64,000 nt of DNA from VXYL01 sp965208525 (GTDB taxonomy: Bacteria > Pseudomonadota > Gammaproteobacteria > Pseudomonadales > Azotimanducaceae): the NCBI GenBank assembly GCA_965208525.1, contig OZ242340.1, positions 3,906,001 to 3,970,000 of the forward strand, given 5' to 3'. A program made the position numbers and the translations under genes. Positions within the stretch are counted from its first letter, which is position 1. Every line of letters begins with the position of its first letter. Shown here piece by piece: positions 50,929-61,100 of this stretch. Below the pieces are notes generated by a model that was given only the letters and a program-made list of their open reading frames with translations, did not search any database and had not been told where the DNA came from.

Positions 50929-51366
50929 GTGCGCTACTTCGACGACATCCCGGACGATTACGAGGCCGAAATCGGCAATTTTGTCCTCGATGAGGCGGAC
51001 GTGATCGAGTTCGCCGAGGCTTGGGACCCGCAGCCGTTCCACACCGACCCGGAAGCCGCCAGCAAGTCCCCTTTCGGCGGCCTTGTGGCCTCTTCGGCGC
51101 ACGTTTTCGCCATCTGCACGCGCCTGTTCTTCGACTTCGAGGACCCGATTCGCATCGTCGCCATGGTCGGCAAGGACAAGCTGCGTCTGCCGAGCCCCGC
51201 CCGCGCCGGCACCACCCTCACCTATCGCACCCGCTGCATCGACCGACGCGAATCCGCAAGCCGACCCAACATCGGCATCATCACGCTCGCCGACACCGTG
51301 ACGGACGACGACGGCAACGTGGTGCTGACCCAGGAAGTGACGCTGATGGTGGCGCGACGGCGCTGA
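50929..51366 (+). CDS. MaoC-family dehydratase
   Basis: 145 residues with a GTG start 9 bases after bioB. Hot-dog fold with the active-site pair D33 and H38 (DPQPFHTD), then SPFGGLVASSAH and a closing VTLMVARRR. Acts on (R)-3-hydroxyacyl-CoA or similar acyl-CoA dehydration, or is an inactive relative. Close linkage to bioB may be co-transcription only. Confidence 0.88.
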   Translation: MRYFDDIPDDYEAEIGNFVLDEADVIEFAEAWDPQPFHTDPEAASKSPFGGLVASSAHVFAICTRLFFDFEDPIRIVAMVGKDKLRLPSPARAGTTLTYRTRCIDRRESASRPNIGIITLADTVTDDDGNVVLTQEVTLMVARRR

Positions 51367-51435
51367 CGCTATGGCCTTGCCGCCCGGGCCGCACTATCGT
51401 GCGCCTTGACGCGGACCCCGAAAGGAGCAACCCAA

Positions 51436-52158
51436 ATGGTGCAGGCAACCCCCGGCGCGAAAATGCTGTTTCTCATCAAGCGCAAGCCAGACACATCGCG
51501 AGAGGAACTCGTCGTGCATTGGTTCGCCAACCACATGCCGGCGGTGATTCAGTCGCAGAAGGATCAGGCCGTGCGCGGGCGGCGCTTTGCGCGGCGCTAC
51601 TTCGCAACGCTGTTCGACGCCGGCGCCGATGGCGAGCATGTTTGGGACGGCGTGGCGCAGCTTTGGTGGGACGCTCCCCTGCGACGCCCCCGAACGCCGC
51701 ACGGGTGGGAGCCGAGCGACACCTTCCAGCAGAAGGCCGAGCCGTACGTGCCGTGGGCGACGACGGAATACGTGGTGATGGACGGCGAACTCGACACCAC
51801 CGCGCTGACGCTGAACGCGCCTTACCCCATGACCCGCTCGGGCTTTTTCAAGATGACCTTCCTGGTGGCGGCGAAGCAGGGCACCGACTACGACGAGTTT
51901 TTCCGCCACTGGCTCGACGTGCATGTACCGAACGTGCAGGGGACCATGGAGACCGTCGGCGGCTTTCGCTACGTCGTCAGTCACAGCATGACACCGGAGG
52001 AAGAGCCCTACGCCGGCATGGCGGAGCTTTACTTCCCGAGCGCCGACGGCTGGGCCGCCTACCGCGACCATATCAAGCCCGACGGCATGGAACGCTGGGT
52101 GGACGGTGAACGCATGGCCGTCTTGCGCTCGGACACGGAAATGGTCGGGATTCCGTAG
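51436..52158 (+). CDS. EthD-like dimeric alpha-beta barrel protein
   Basis: 240 residues from ATG 51436 (AAAGGAGC). Two related halves: KMLFLIKRKPDTSREELVVHWFANHMP at the start and KMTFLVAAKQGTDYDEFFRHWLDVHVP from about residue 130, both with the HW..H.P signature of EthD-type ferredoxin-like domains. The protein thus has an internal duplication forming one barrel. EthD is needed for ether degradation in actinobacteria, but most members are unassigned. Confidence 0.8.
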   Translation: MVQATPGAKMLFLIKRKPDTSREELVVHWFANHMPAVIQSQKDQAVRGRRFARRYFATLFDAGADGEHVWDGVAQLWWDAPLRRPRTPHGWEPSDTFQQKAEPYVPWATTEYVVMDGELDTTALTLNAPYPMTRSGFFKMTFLVAAKQGTDYDEFFRHWLDVHVPNVQGTMETVGGFRYVVSHSMTPEEEPYAGMAELYFPSADGWAAYRDHIKPDGMERWVDGERMAVLRSDTEMVGIP

Positions 52159-52204
52159 GCGCAAGGCCTCGCGGTTCCCTCTCAAGCCCACGTCTCGAAT
52201 CCTG

Positions 52205-52340
52205 CGCCCTTCGGGCGAGGGAGGGCAAGATGCCCTCCCCCCCAAGTACCGCCCCCAAGGTCGCCGGCGCGGTGCGTGGCCGGCGTCAGTTGTTTCCGCG
52301 TCAGCGACTCGGCGTCCCCGGCGGGTGGGAACTCCGAAGG
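52205..52340. repeat. Intergenic mosaic repeats
   Basis: A variant of the family E core (GAGGGAGGGCAAGATGCCCTCC near 52214-52235) is followed at about 52299 by CGCGTCAGCGACTCGGCGTC, the inverse of a segment at 31980-32000; a diverged version occurs near 28786. No gene is seen in 52159-52419. Confidence 0.6.
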
Positions 52341-52419
52341 CACGCCCCGGCGCGGCGCTCGCCCTCCAACGCGCGCAAGGCGCGCAGATCTACACGAACA
52401 GGGTTAGCGCAATCGGCGG

Positions 52420-53826
52420 TTAGGCTGTGCCCCACTCCTTCCAGCGTTCCGGGTCGGCCCAGCGTTGCCCTACATCCAAGAAGCCACGCGGACCGCGGGG
52501 ACCGTACTCGAAGGGGTCGCCCGTGGCTTCCATCCAGCGGTGCATGCGCGCTTCCATCTCTTCCATCGCCGGCTGCGCCTCGGGGGTGCCGAAGATGTTG
52601 CGCATTTCCAGCGGGTCCTCCTCGCGGTCGAACAGCCAGGGGCCGCGTTCGCGGCCGAACCAGCGGGCGTAGGTGTAGCGCTCGGTGCGCACGCCGCGCC
52701 AGCGTCCGACCCACGCATGCCGGTTTGGCCAGCCGTTGCCCATGTTCATCAGATAAACCGAGTCGGAGGCGCCCGGCGTGCGCTCCGTTTCGGGCGGTGC
52801 CGGCTGGCCCCGCCACACCGGCGACATGTCCCGCCCCTGCAGGCCCTCGGGCAAGGCCACGCCACAGGCACCAAGCAGGCTCGGCACGATGTCAATCGCG
52901 CCCATGTAGGCCGCGCTGCGCGAACCGGCCGGCGTCACACCCGGCCAGCGCACCAGAAACGGAACGTGTGCGGATTCGTCATAGGGCGTCGCCTTCGAGG
53001 CGCGCATGGTCGGGTGCATCCAGCCATCCATGGGCTTGCCGTAGCCGTGGCTCGAGAGGTGATCGCCGTGGTCGGAGGAGTAGCAGACGAGGGTGTCGCC
53101 TGAGAGTCCAAGCCGATCAAGCGCTGCAAGCAACCTGCCCATCTGCGCGTCGAGCCCGGTGCAGCAGCCGTAGTAGTCGGCGATCTCCCGGCGGGCGAAG
53201 TCGGCCATCTGCAGCGGCACGTTGCCGGGCAGGTCCATCTCGGCAGGGTCGTAGCCGCCGTATTCCTCGGGGTATTGCGGATACGGCCAGTGCGGCGGGC
53301 GCCAGGACACGAACAAGGCAAATGGATCGCTGGAGCGTTCCTCGAGGTGGCGTTCCATGAAGCGAATGGCGAGGTCCGTCTCCACAACTGGCGACCAGCC
53401 TTCGTGCAGCGTCGGCCCAGTCTCGTTCTCGTGGTAGCGCTGGTCGAAGTAGTTGCCCCCCACTCCCGCCACCGCCGCCAGATAGTCGAGCCCATAGCGA
53501 TCTTCTTCGGGGTACGGCGGAACCCCAAGGTGCCAGACGCCGATGTGACCGGTGTGGTAGCCGGCCGACTTCAGCTCGCCGGGCAGTGTGGGGATGTCGC
53601 GAAACGGCTCGTATTCGTTGTCGATGACGCCGTTCCTCCAGCCGTAGCGGCCCGTCAGCAGGATCGCCCGGAACGGCGAACACAGCGGGTGGTTGGAGAA
53701 CATGCTCTCGCACACCATCCCTTCGGCCGCCATGCGGTCGAGGTTGGGCGTTTGCACCACGGCGTTGCCGTACGCGCCGAGCGAACTGTGCCGCTGTTGG
53801 TCGGACAAGACGAAGAGGATGTTCAT
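52420..53826 (-). CDS. Sulfatase (formylglycine-dependent type I)
   Basis: 468 residues from ATG 53826. Formylglycine motif C49-S50-P51-F52-R53 (C-x-P-x-R followed by ILLTGR) shows a Cys-type enzyme that needs an FGE activator or anSME. Metal ligands: FVLSDQQR at the start and a late CYSSDHGDHLSSHG. Acts on sulfate esters, probably of polysaccharides or glycosaminoglycans. No signal peptide at this start; a longer frame to 53904 is basic and unlikely to be one. Divergent from the hydroxypyruvate-isomerase-like gene. Confidence 0.92.
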   Translation of the reverse strand: MNILFVLSDQQRHSSLGAYGNAVVQTPNLDRMAAEGMVCESMFSNHPLCSPFRAILLTGRYGWRNGVIDNEYEPFRDIPTLPGELKSAGYHTGHIGVWHLGVPPYPEEDRYGLDYLAAVAGVGGNYFDQRYHENETGPTLHEGWSPVVETDLAIRFMERHLEERSSDPFALFVSWRPPHWPYPQYPEEYGGYDPAEMDLPGNVPLQMADFARREIADYYGCCTGLDAQMGRLLAALDRLGLSGDTLVCYSSDHGDHLSSHGYGKPMDGWMHPTMRASKATPYDESAHVPFLVRWPGVTPAGSRSAAYMGAIDIVPSLLGACGVALPEGLQGRDMSPVWRGQPAPPETERTPGASDSVYLMNMGNGWPNRHAWVGRWRGVRTERYTYARWFGRERGPWLFDREEDPLEMRNIFGTPEAQPAMEEMEARMHRWMEATGDPFEYGPRGPRGFLDVGQRWADPERWKEWGTA

Positions 53827-53936
53827 GCGCGGGAGTTTGCCGGAACGATGCCGGGAACGGCAACGCAGACCGTCTCGGCGGCCTGCCGAGCGGCTGCGGT
53901 ACACTGCCCGTTCGCCGTCCGATCGGAGCCTTTGCC

Positions 53937-54731
53937 TTGCCGAGATTCGCCGCCAACGTGTCGATGATGTTCGCGGAGCTTCCCGTTGCCGAACGCTTCG
54001 CCGCGGCTCGCAAGGCAGGCTTTCAGGCGGTGGAGTACCTCGCGCCCTACGCCGACCCCATCGCCGAGGTGCGGCGCTGGATCGACGACGCCGGCGTCGA
54101 GATGATCCTGCTCAACACCCTGCCCGGGGATGCCGAGGCCGGCGAACGGGGCCTTGCGGCACTACCGGGGCGCGAAGCCGACTTCCGCGAGCATTTCGAG
54201 CAGGCGCTTGCGTACGCCACGGGGCTCGGTGCCGGCATGATCCACGTCATGGCCGGCGTGGTGCCCGACGGAATCGAGCGCGAGGACAGCGAGGCAACGT
54301 TTGTCGCAAACCTTCGGCGCGCGGCTCCCGAAGCCGCGCGGCACGACATCGCGCTGCTGCTCGAACCCCTCAACACCGTGGACATGCCGGGCTATCTGCA
54401 CACCCGCTGCGACCAGACCCGGCGCATCATCGAGGCGGCCGCGCAGCCCAACGTTCGGCTGCAGTACGACTTCTACCATCGCCAGGTCATGGAGGGGAAT
54501 CTCGCGCCAAACCTCCGCCAGCATTTCGACCTGGTCGGCCACATCCAGTTCTCCAGCCTGCCGGGGCGGCACGAACCCCAGCACGGCGAAGTCAACATGC
54601 CGTTCCTGTTCGATGTCGTGGACTCGCTAGGCTACGACGGCTGGATCGGCTGCGAATACAGCCCCAAGGCCGGCACCTTGGAGGGACTCTCCTGGGGTCG
54701 CCCCTGGGGCCTCGGGGGCAGCGGAGCCTGA
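53937..54731 (+). CDS. Hydroxypyruvate isomerase-like sugar-phosphate-type TIM barrel
   Basis: 264 residues with a TTG start (GGAGCC upstream); the N-terminus PRFAANVSMMFAEL matches Hyi family starts, which favours TTG over the internal ATG at 53964. AP-endonuclease-2-like barrel: LLLEPLNTVDMPGY (catalytic Glu and a metal site), YDFYHRQVMEG, IGCEYSPKAGT. Hyi interconverts hydroxypyruvate and tartronate semialdehyde; related enzymes handle 3-keto or keto sugars. Pairing with the dioxygenase starting 1 base after its stop suggests a catabolic unit. Confidence 0.85.
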   Translation: MPRFAANVSMMFAELPVAERFAAARKAGFQAVEYLAPYADPIAEVRRWIDDAGVEMILLNTLPGDAEAGERGLAALPGREADFREHFEQALAYATGLGAGMIHVMAGVVPDGIEREDSEATFVANLRRAAPEAARHDIALLLEPLNTVDMPGYLHTRCDQTRRIIEAAAQPNVRLQYDFYHRQVMEGNLAPNLRQHFDLVGHIQFSSLPGRHEPQHGEVNMPFLFDVVDSLGYDGWIGCEYSPKAGTLEGLSWGRPWGLGGSGA

Positions 54732-54732
54732 C

Positions 54733-55539
54733 ATGCCGCACCTCTCCCGGGCGCAGGTGCAGAGCTTTCGCCAGAGAGGCTTTCTCTCGCCGCTGCCCGC
54801 CTTCACGGAGGGCGAGACCCGCGCGCTCCGCCAGCGCGTGGAGACCATTGAAGCTCGGGCCGGTGCCGGCAAGGAACGCGCCGCCCGGGCGGGGCTGCCG
54901 GTAACCCATGCCTGGGCCTGGGACCTCGTCCATGACCCACGCATCGTCGATCCCATCTCGGACGTGCTCGGCGACGACGTGCTGCTTTGGAGCATGGACT
55001 GGTTCATCAAGGAACCGGGCCCATCGTTCGTTTCCTACCACCAAGACGCCACCTACTGGGGCCTGGAACCCCACCATGTCGCCACCGCCTGGGTGGCGCT
55101 CTCGGATGCCGGTCCGCGCACGGGCCCCATGCGCTTCATCCCCGGCAGCCACAAGGGCCCCCTCTACGAACAGGACGACACCTTCGAGGACAACAACCTC
55201 CTGAGCCGCGGCCAGCGTGTCAAGACGGACGTGGACGAGAGCCAGGGCGTGCTCGCGCCGCTGGCGGCGGGGGAAATGTCGCTGCACCACGTTCGCGTCA
55301 TCCACGGTTCGGACCCCAACCGGACCAACGACCGCCGCATCGGCATGGTGCTGCGCTACTGCGCCACCGACGTGCGTCAGACCAAGGTCGAAGGCGACCG
55401 TGCCATCCTGGTCGCCGGCGTAGACCGCTACGGTCACTTCGAAATGATCCCCCGCCCGGCAACCGACGGCGGTGAAGGCGAACGCGCTCTCGCTCGCAAG
55501 CACGGCCTCACGCGGCACAAGGCGCTGATGGAGGATTGA
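54733..55539 (+). CDS. Phytanoyl-CoA dioxygenase family protein (2)
   Basis: 268 residues. Iron triad: H103 and D105 (YHQDATYWG) and H191 (VIHGSDPN); 2-oxoglutarate Arg likely in the following RTNDRR segment. Starts immediately after the Hyi-like gene stop (1 base apart), so co-translation is likely. Confidence 0.9.
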   Translation: MPHLSRAQVQSFRQRGFLSPLPAFTEGETRALRQRVETIEARAGAGKERAARAGLPVTHAWAWDLVHDPRIVDPISDVLGDDVLLWSMDWFIKEPGPSFVSYHQDATYWGLEPHHVATAWVALSDAGPRTGPMRFIPGSHKGPLYEQDDTFEDNNLLSRGQRVKTDVDESQGVLAPLAAGEMSLHHVRVIHGSDPNRTNDRRIGMVLRYCATDVRQTKVEGDRAILVAGVDRYGHFEMIPRPATDGGEGERALARKHGLTRHKALMED

Positions 55540-55560
55540 CCCCCCGGCGCAGAGGTCTTC

Positions 55561-56748
55561 CTAGGCGTCGGTGAGCTGTACCAACTGGCCTTCGACCGCG
55601 GCTTCGAGACTGTTGGTGCAGATTCGCTCGCCCTCGGCGATGCCGCCGGCAACGTAAACCGTTTCGCCGCTGACGCGGAGAATGTCGACATTGCGAAACG
55701 CCAGCCGGCTGTCTTCGCCCACAACGTACATCCGCCCGTTCGCCTGCAACGCCGTGCGCGGCACCACCACCACGTTGGCCTCCTCGCGGCCCAGGATCTC
55801 CGCCTCGACAAACATGCCCACGGTGAGCGGCGACCCGCTGCTCGGATCGTACGGCCCAGCCACCTGGGCGATGACGTTAACCATGCGAGTCTTGCTGTCG
55901 AGTTCGCCCTCGGTGCGCACCACTTCGGCATGCCAGGTGTGCTTGGCGCCAGCGAACTCCGCCTTGAGGATCACCTCCACCGGAGGACTCGCGGCATCCG
56001 GCGGCCGCGCCAGCGACAGGGGCAGGTACGCGAGTTCCTGATCGAGCACCGGCAGGCGGATTTCGGCAAAGTCCGTGGAATAGAGCGTAGCGACGGATTC
56101 GCCGCGATTGACGAACTGGCCGAGGTCAACGCGCTCGCTGCGCACGCGACCGTCATAGGGCGCGACCAGGCGCGTTCGCTCAAGGTCGCGTTCGGCGCGG
56201 GTCTGCCGTGCCACCGCCTCCTCGAGCGATGCCCGCGCGACCAGCAGGCGATTGAGCGCGTCGTCCTCCTGCGCCTGGGAGCCCGACTGCGCCTCCGCCA
56301 GACTCTGGTAGCGACGATAGGCGCGCTGCGCCCGCACAAGATCGCTCTGCACCGCCGCCAGCTGCGCCTTGGCCTGCGCGTGGGCGACCTCGTAGTCGAT
56401 GCGCTCGATCTCGACGAGGATGTCCCCTTCGGCGAAGAACCCGCCGGAAACGAGCGCAGGAGAAACGTGCACGATGCGACCGGACACTTCCGCGACGAGG
56501 TCGCTCTCGCTCTTGGGCACCACCGTGCCGTGGGTGCTGACGGCAAGGCGCACCGTCTCCATCACCGCCGGCACGGTGTTGACGATGGGAATCAGCGGCG
56601 GCGTCGATTGCGGCTCGAGTTCCGGCCCCGTGGCAACGATGAATGCACCGACGAACACGCCGGCAACCAAGACCAGCAACGGAATAAGGCGTCGTTTCAG
56701 CAATGTGTTGCGGGCGCGTGGCCAATGGCGATTGCGTGACAATACCAT
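55561..56748 (-). CDS. RND efflux periplasmic adaptor (MFP), divergent
   Basis: 395 residues. An N-terminal membrane anchor (residues about 20-40) with a short charged leader, then lipoyl-like (GTVVPKSESDLVAEVSGRIV), hairpin (AQLAAVQSDLVRAQRAYRRYQ) and barrel domains. Belongs with RND exporters. It points away from the second adaptor and the RND gene, across a 287-base repeat-bearing gap. Confidence 0.88.
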   Translation of the reverse strand: MVLSRNRHWPRARNTLLKRRLIPLLVLVAGVFVGAFIVATGPELEPQSTPPLIPIVNTVPAVMETVRLAVSTHGTVVPKSESDLVAEVSGRIVHVSPALVSGGFFAEGDILVEIERIDYEVAHAQAKAQLAAVQSDLVRAQRAYRRYQSLAEAQSGSQAQEDDALNRLLVARASLEEAVARQTRAERDLERTRLVAPYDGRVRSERVDLGQFVNRGESVATLYSTDFAEIRLPVLDQELAYLPLSLARPPDAASPPVEVILKAEFAGAKHTWHAEVVRTEGELDSKTRMVNVIAQVAGPYDPSSGSPLTVGMFVEAEILGREEANVVVVPRTALQANGRMYVVGEDSRLAFRNVDILRVSGETVYVAGGIAEGERICTNSLEAAVEGQLVQLTDA

Positions 56749-57035
56749 GCACCTAGTTCAACACGGGCGGGGACAAGCCTAGCCCCTACGGGGCACGACA
56801 CGTTGATCGTTTGGGGATTTGATTCGAAGCGAGGGGCGTGGGCATCTCGCCCTCAACCCAAAGGGCCGTGCGGCCGCGGTGGTTTCGGCGTGCCGAATCC
56901 ATCGGCGGGTTCAAGACGGGCCTCGTAGGGACGGGCTTGCCTCCGCCCGTACGGCATTGCAGGAAGGAAATGCGGGTGTTGCCAGCGCGGCGTTGCTCGT
57001 CTATTTTCTAAATGGATTCTGTATAGAGACCGCGC
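56749..57035. repeat. Divergent-promoter region with families F and G
   Basis: Holds a family F inverted unit (about 56763-56797), a family G copy (GTTTGGGGATTTGA then TTCGAAGCGAGGG, about 56802-56838) and another F-like segment (about 56925-56965). The promoters of both adaptor genes must be between or inside these repeats. Confidence 0.65.
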
Positions 57036-58133
57036 ATGGCCGAATCGACCCAAGGTACGAGGCTTGGCGGCTACATTCAGTTGGCAGTCGTTGCGGTGGT
57101 CTTGGCGGCTGGCATCTACTTCGGCCAGGCGCCCGATCGAATCGCCATCGACCCCGCAACGCCGCTGGCAACGAACGCGGAGCCGCCAGCGGTTCAAGTC
57201 GTGGAACCCGTGGCCGGAGCGCATCCTGCCAGCGTGATCCTGACTGGCACGGTGGGGCCCCACGGCATCGTCGCCATGATGCCGTCGGTGAATGGCGGTC
57301 GCGTCGAGTGGGTCTCGCCGGCGATGCGCATCGGCGGCACTTTCAAGGCCAACGAAGTGCTGCTCCGGATCGAGGCCAAGGACTACGAGCTCGATGTCGC
57401 GGAAGCGAAGGCCGAGCTTCGTGCCGCCGAGGCACGGCTCGAACGGCGCCGAGGCGAGGGCAACGCTGCGCGCATCAGTCGGGCGCGAGCACTCGTCGAC
57501 AAGGCGCAAGTGGTTGTCGAGCGCGCGGAACTCGCGCTCACCCGCACCGCCTACTCGCTCCCCTTCGACGGCCGGATTGGTCAAGCGCAGGTGAGCGTTG
57601 GCCAAGTGCTATCGCCAAGCGTGTCGTTCGGCAACGCCTACGCCACCGGCGCCTTGGAAGTGGGTGCCGGAATCGGCAACGAGGACCTAGCGTATCTGGC
57701 ACCGGTGGCGGGGCGCGCGGCGAGCATCATGACCGATGCCGGCATGTTCCAGGGCGAGGTGCTGCGGGTGTCGGCGCTGGTGGCGCCGATGAGCCGCCTA
57801 GCCCAGGTGTTCCTCAAGTTCGCCGACGACACGCCGCTCGACTCGCTGCCGCTACCCGGCAGTTTCGCCACCGTGCGAATCGAAGGCGAGCCCTTCGACA
57901 ACACCTTCCTCCTGCCGCGTGCGGCCGAGCAACCCGGCGGCCACGTCTGGGTCGTCAGGAACGGTCAGCTCGAAGCCGTGACGCCGACGCTGCTCCGCCG
58001 CGCCGTGACGGACGCGTTTGGCAGTCAGGCCTGGCTCGTGCGTGCGTTCGACGCCGGTGAGGGCGTCGTGATCGGATCGGTGTTCGGCTCGCACAACGGC
58101 ATGCGCGTCACCATCGCGTCCTCGGGCGACTGA
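57036..58133 (+). CDS. RND efflux periplasmic adaptor (MFP), in operon with the pump
   Basis: 365 residues. Short cytoplasmic leader and one hydrophobic anchor (residues about 13-30), then the lipoyl half (GTVGPHGIVAMMPSVNGGRV), a short hairpin (ELRAAEARLERRRG) and barrel (PGSFATVRIEG). The hairpin is shorter than in the divergent adaptor, which suggests the two contact different partners or that they form a mixed ring. GTG of the RND gene lies 8 bases after its stop. Confidence 0.85.
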   Translation: MAESTQGTRLGGYIQLAVVAVVLAAGIYFGQAPDRIAIDPATPLATNAEPPAVQVVEPVAGAHPASVILTGTVGPHGIVAMMPSVNGGRVEWVSPAMRIGGTFKANEVLLRIEAKDYELDVAEAKAELRAAEARLERRRGEGNAARISRARALVDKAQVVVERAELALTRTAYSLPFDGRIGQAQVSVGQVLSPSVSFGNAYATGALEVGAGIGNEDLAYLAPVAGRAASIMTDAGMFQGEVLRVSALVAPMSRLAQVFLKFADDTPLDSLPLPGSFATVRIEGEPFDNTFLLPRAAEQPGGHVWVVRNGQLEAVTPTLLRRAVTDAFGSQAWLVRAFDAGEGVVIGSVFGSHNGMRVTIASSGD

Positions 58134-58141
58134 TCGCCAAC

Positions 58142-61100
58142 GTGGCCACGGACGAGGACATCAGGAGCGCCGGCGACGGCCCCATCGCGTTTTTCGCCCG
58201 CTCGCCCGTTGCAGCGAACATGATGATGCTGCTGTTCCTCGGCGCCGGCACCGTGGCGGCGCTGCTGCTGCCAGTGCAGAGCACGCCGGACTTCGATCCG
58301 AGAGCGATTCAAGTGACGGTGCCGTATCCGGGCGCGACGGCGGAAGAAGTGGAAGAAGGCGTCACCCGGCGCGTTGAGGAGCGGGTTCGGGGCGTCATTG
58401 GCGTCAGACGGGTGCGTTCCGTGGCATCGCAGGGCATCGGCACGGTGACGGCCGAGCTCGATACCTTCGCGAGCGCTGCGCTCGTGCTGGACGATGTTCA
58501 GCGGGCCGTCGAAAGTTTGGACGACTTCCCGCCCGAGTTCGCCGAGAAGCCCCGGGTGGAACGCCAACCTCTGCTGCGCAACGTCGCCACGGTCGCGGTG
58601 GTGTCCGCTACCGCCTCCGAGAATGATCTGCGTCATGCCGCCCAGCTCGTGCAGGAGCGGCTGCTGGCGCAACCAACGGTGTCGCACGTGGACCTGTTCG
58701 GCGGGCGCGACTACGAAGTCTCCATCGAAGTCAGCGAGGCCGCCCTCTTGCGCAACGACCTGACGGTGGAGGAGGTGGCGACGGCCTTGCAGCGGGCGTC
58801 CGTGAACCAGACCTCAGGCGAACTGCGCACCGGCGCCGGCGGCGTATTGATCCGCACCAGTGCCAAGCGTCAGCGGGCGGCTGAGTTCGCCGACATCGCC
58901 GTGCTCACCCGCCCCGACGGCAGCATGTTGCGCTTGGGCGATGTAGCGAAGATTCACGACGGCTTCACGGACGATGAACTCGTCAGCCGAGTCGACGGTC
59001 GCCCCGCCGTGTTCCTGCGGGTACGGGAGTCCGATGCCGGCGAGCCCCAGGTTGTGGCGGCGGCGGAAGCGGTCATGACTGCCGCCGCCGAGATCGAACT
59101 CCCTGCTGGCATCGACGTCGTCTCCTGGGAAGACGGCAGCGAAAGGGTGCGCATTCGCACTTGGCGAATGGTCGCCAATGCGGTGCTGGGCATCACGCTG
59201 GTGTTCGCCTTCCTCATCCTCGTCTTCGACCTGCGCTTCGCGACGTGGATCACCCTCGGCATCCCCATCGCCTTCCTGGGCGGCGTTCTGATGTTCGAGC
59301 CGCTTGGACTGACCATCAACTCGATGACGCTCTTGGCAATGGTGCTGGTGACCGGCATCGTCGTCGACGACGCCATCGTCGTCGGCGAGAGCATCGCCGC
59401 GCAGCACGAATCCGGCAACACCGGCGTTGCCGGCGCGATCGCCGGCGCGCGGGCCGTAGCGGGGCCGGTGGTAACGGGCGTTGTGACCACCATGGTCGCC
59501 TTCGCGATCCTTGCCTTCATGCCAGGGCCGGTCGGGCAAATGGTCGGCGCCGTGCCGTATGTGGTGGTCGCCGTGTTGGCGGTGTCGCTGCTGGAGGCCT
59601 TCGTGATCCTGCCGGCGCATTTGGCATACGGTCGCCCGTGGAGTCGGCCGCCCCTTGCCGAGGTGCAAGCCGGCGTGCGGCGCTGGCTCGACGAGTTGCG
59701 CGACAACGTGGTCGTGCGGGCCATCTCTGCGGCGCTCTTGCGGCCTTGGCTCACGATTGCGGCGTCGGTGGCATTCCTCGTGGTGGCGGTGCTGCTCGTC
59801 AGTACCTCGCTGGTGCGGTTCGTGCTGTATGACCCGCCGGCAGACGTGGACCGCCTGAGCGTCCATCTCGCCTTTCCGGTGGGCACGCCATTCGCGGTGA
59901 CAGAGCGGGCCGTCGATCAGGTGGTGGGCGCCGCAAACGCCACCGACGAAGCCGCGGAGGGCGATCCCTTCGGCGCCATCGCCGTGATCGTCGGCGGCGA
60001 CTTTGCCCCCGAGGTGGATTCCATCGATGCCGGTCATCGGGACAGCGACTACGCCAGCCACCTCGCAACTGTGGTGGCTGTGCTGAACGACGAACCGGTG
60101 CGTTCGCACTCTTCAACCGAGCTCATGCACATGTGGCGAAGCCGAGTCGGTCAACTGCAGGGCGCCGAGAGCGTCGCCTACAACGCAAGTTCGATGGTGA
60201 CCATTCCCGAGGTGGGCTTTGTCTTGACGCACAACGACGCCGACACGCTCGCCCGCGCCAGCGACGACTTCGCCGAATACCTTGCCGGCCAGGAAGGCGT
60301 CTATGGAACCACCACCTCCCTTGCCCCTGGCAAGCGCCAGTTCGACATCGAGGTCAACAGCCTAGGCGTCGCCATCGGCCTCACCGCGGACGAGGTTGCC
60401 GCGCAACTGCGCGACCGCTTCCACGGCGTCGAAGTGCAGCGCAACCAACGCGGACGCGACGAGATGAAGGTTGTCGTGCGCTACCCCGGCGAAGAGCGCC
60501 TGACGCTGGCAGACATCCTCGACGAACGCATCCCCCTGCCGGCCAACCTCGCCGCCGGCCAAGGCGGCGCTCAGGGCGGCGGGGCGATGCAGGGCCTGTT
60601 TGGCGCCATGCCCGGAATGCCCGGCCAAGGCGCCAACGCCGGCCTGCCGGTGCCCGGCGTGCCACTGGCACTCGTGGCGCACGTCACCGAGACACGGGGG
60701 CTTGCCGCAATCGAGCGCCAGGACGGACGACGCTCTGCCCTGATCGAGGCGCGAGTCGACACCGCGCAGCGCACGCCCAACTCCGTGAACGCCGACCTCG
60801 AGGGCGACTTGCTGCCGAGACTGCTGGCGGAGTATCCCGGTCTCGACTTCGAATACGCCGGTCAACTGGAATTGCAGGAACGCACATTCGGCGTGCTCGC
60901 ACTGCTTGTAGCTGTGGCGGGCCTCATCATCTACGGCCTGATCGCCATTCAGCTCAGGAGCTACCTGCTGCCGCTGGTGGTGATCGCCGCGGTTCCCTTC
61001 GCAGCCGCTGGAGCGGTGGTCGGCCACTTGCTGCTCGACTACGACCTGTCGGCCTACTCGGTGTTCGGCATGGTCGCGATCGGCGGCGTTGTGGTCAACG

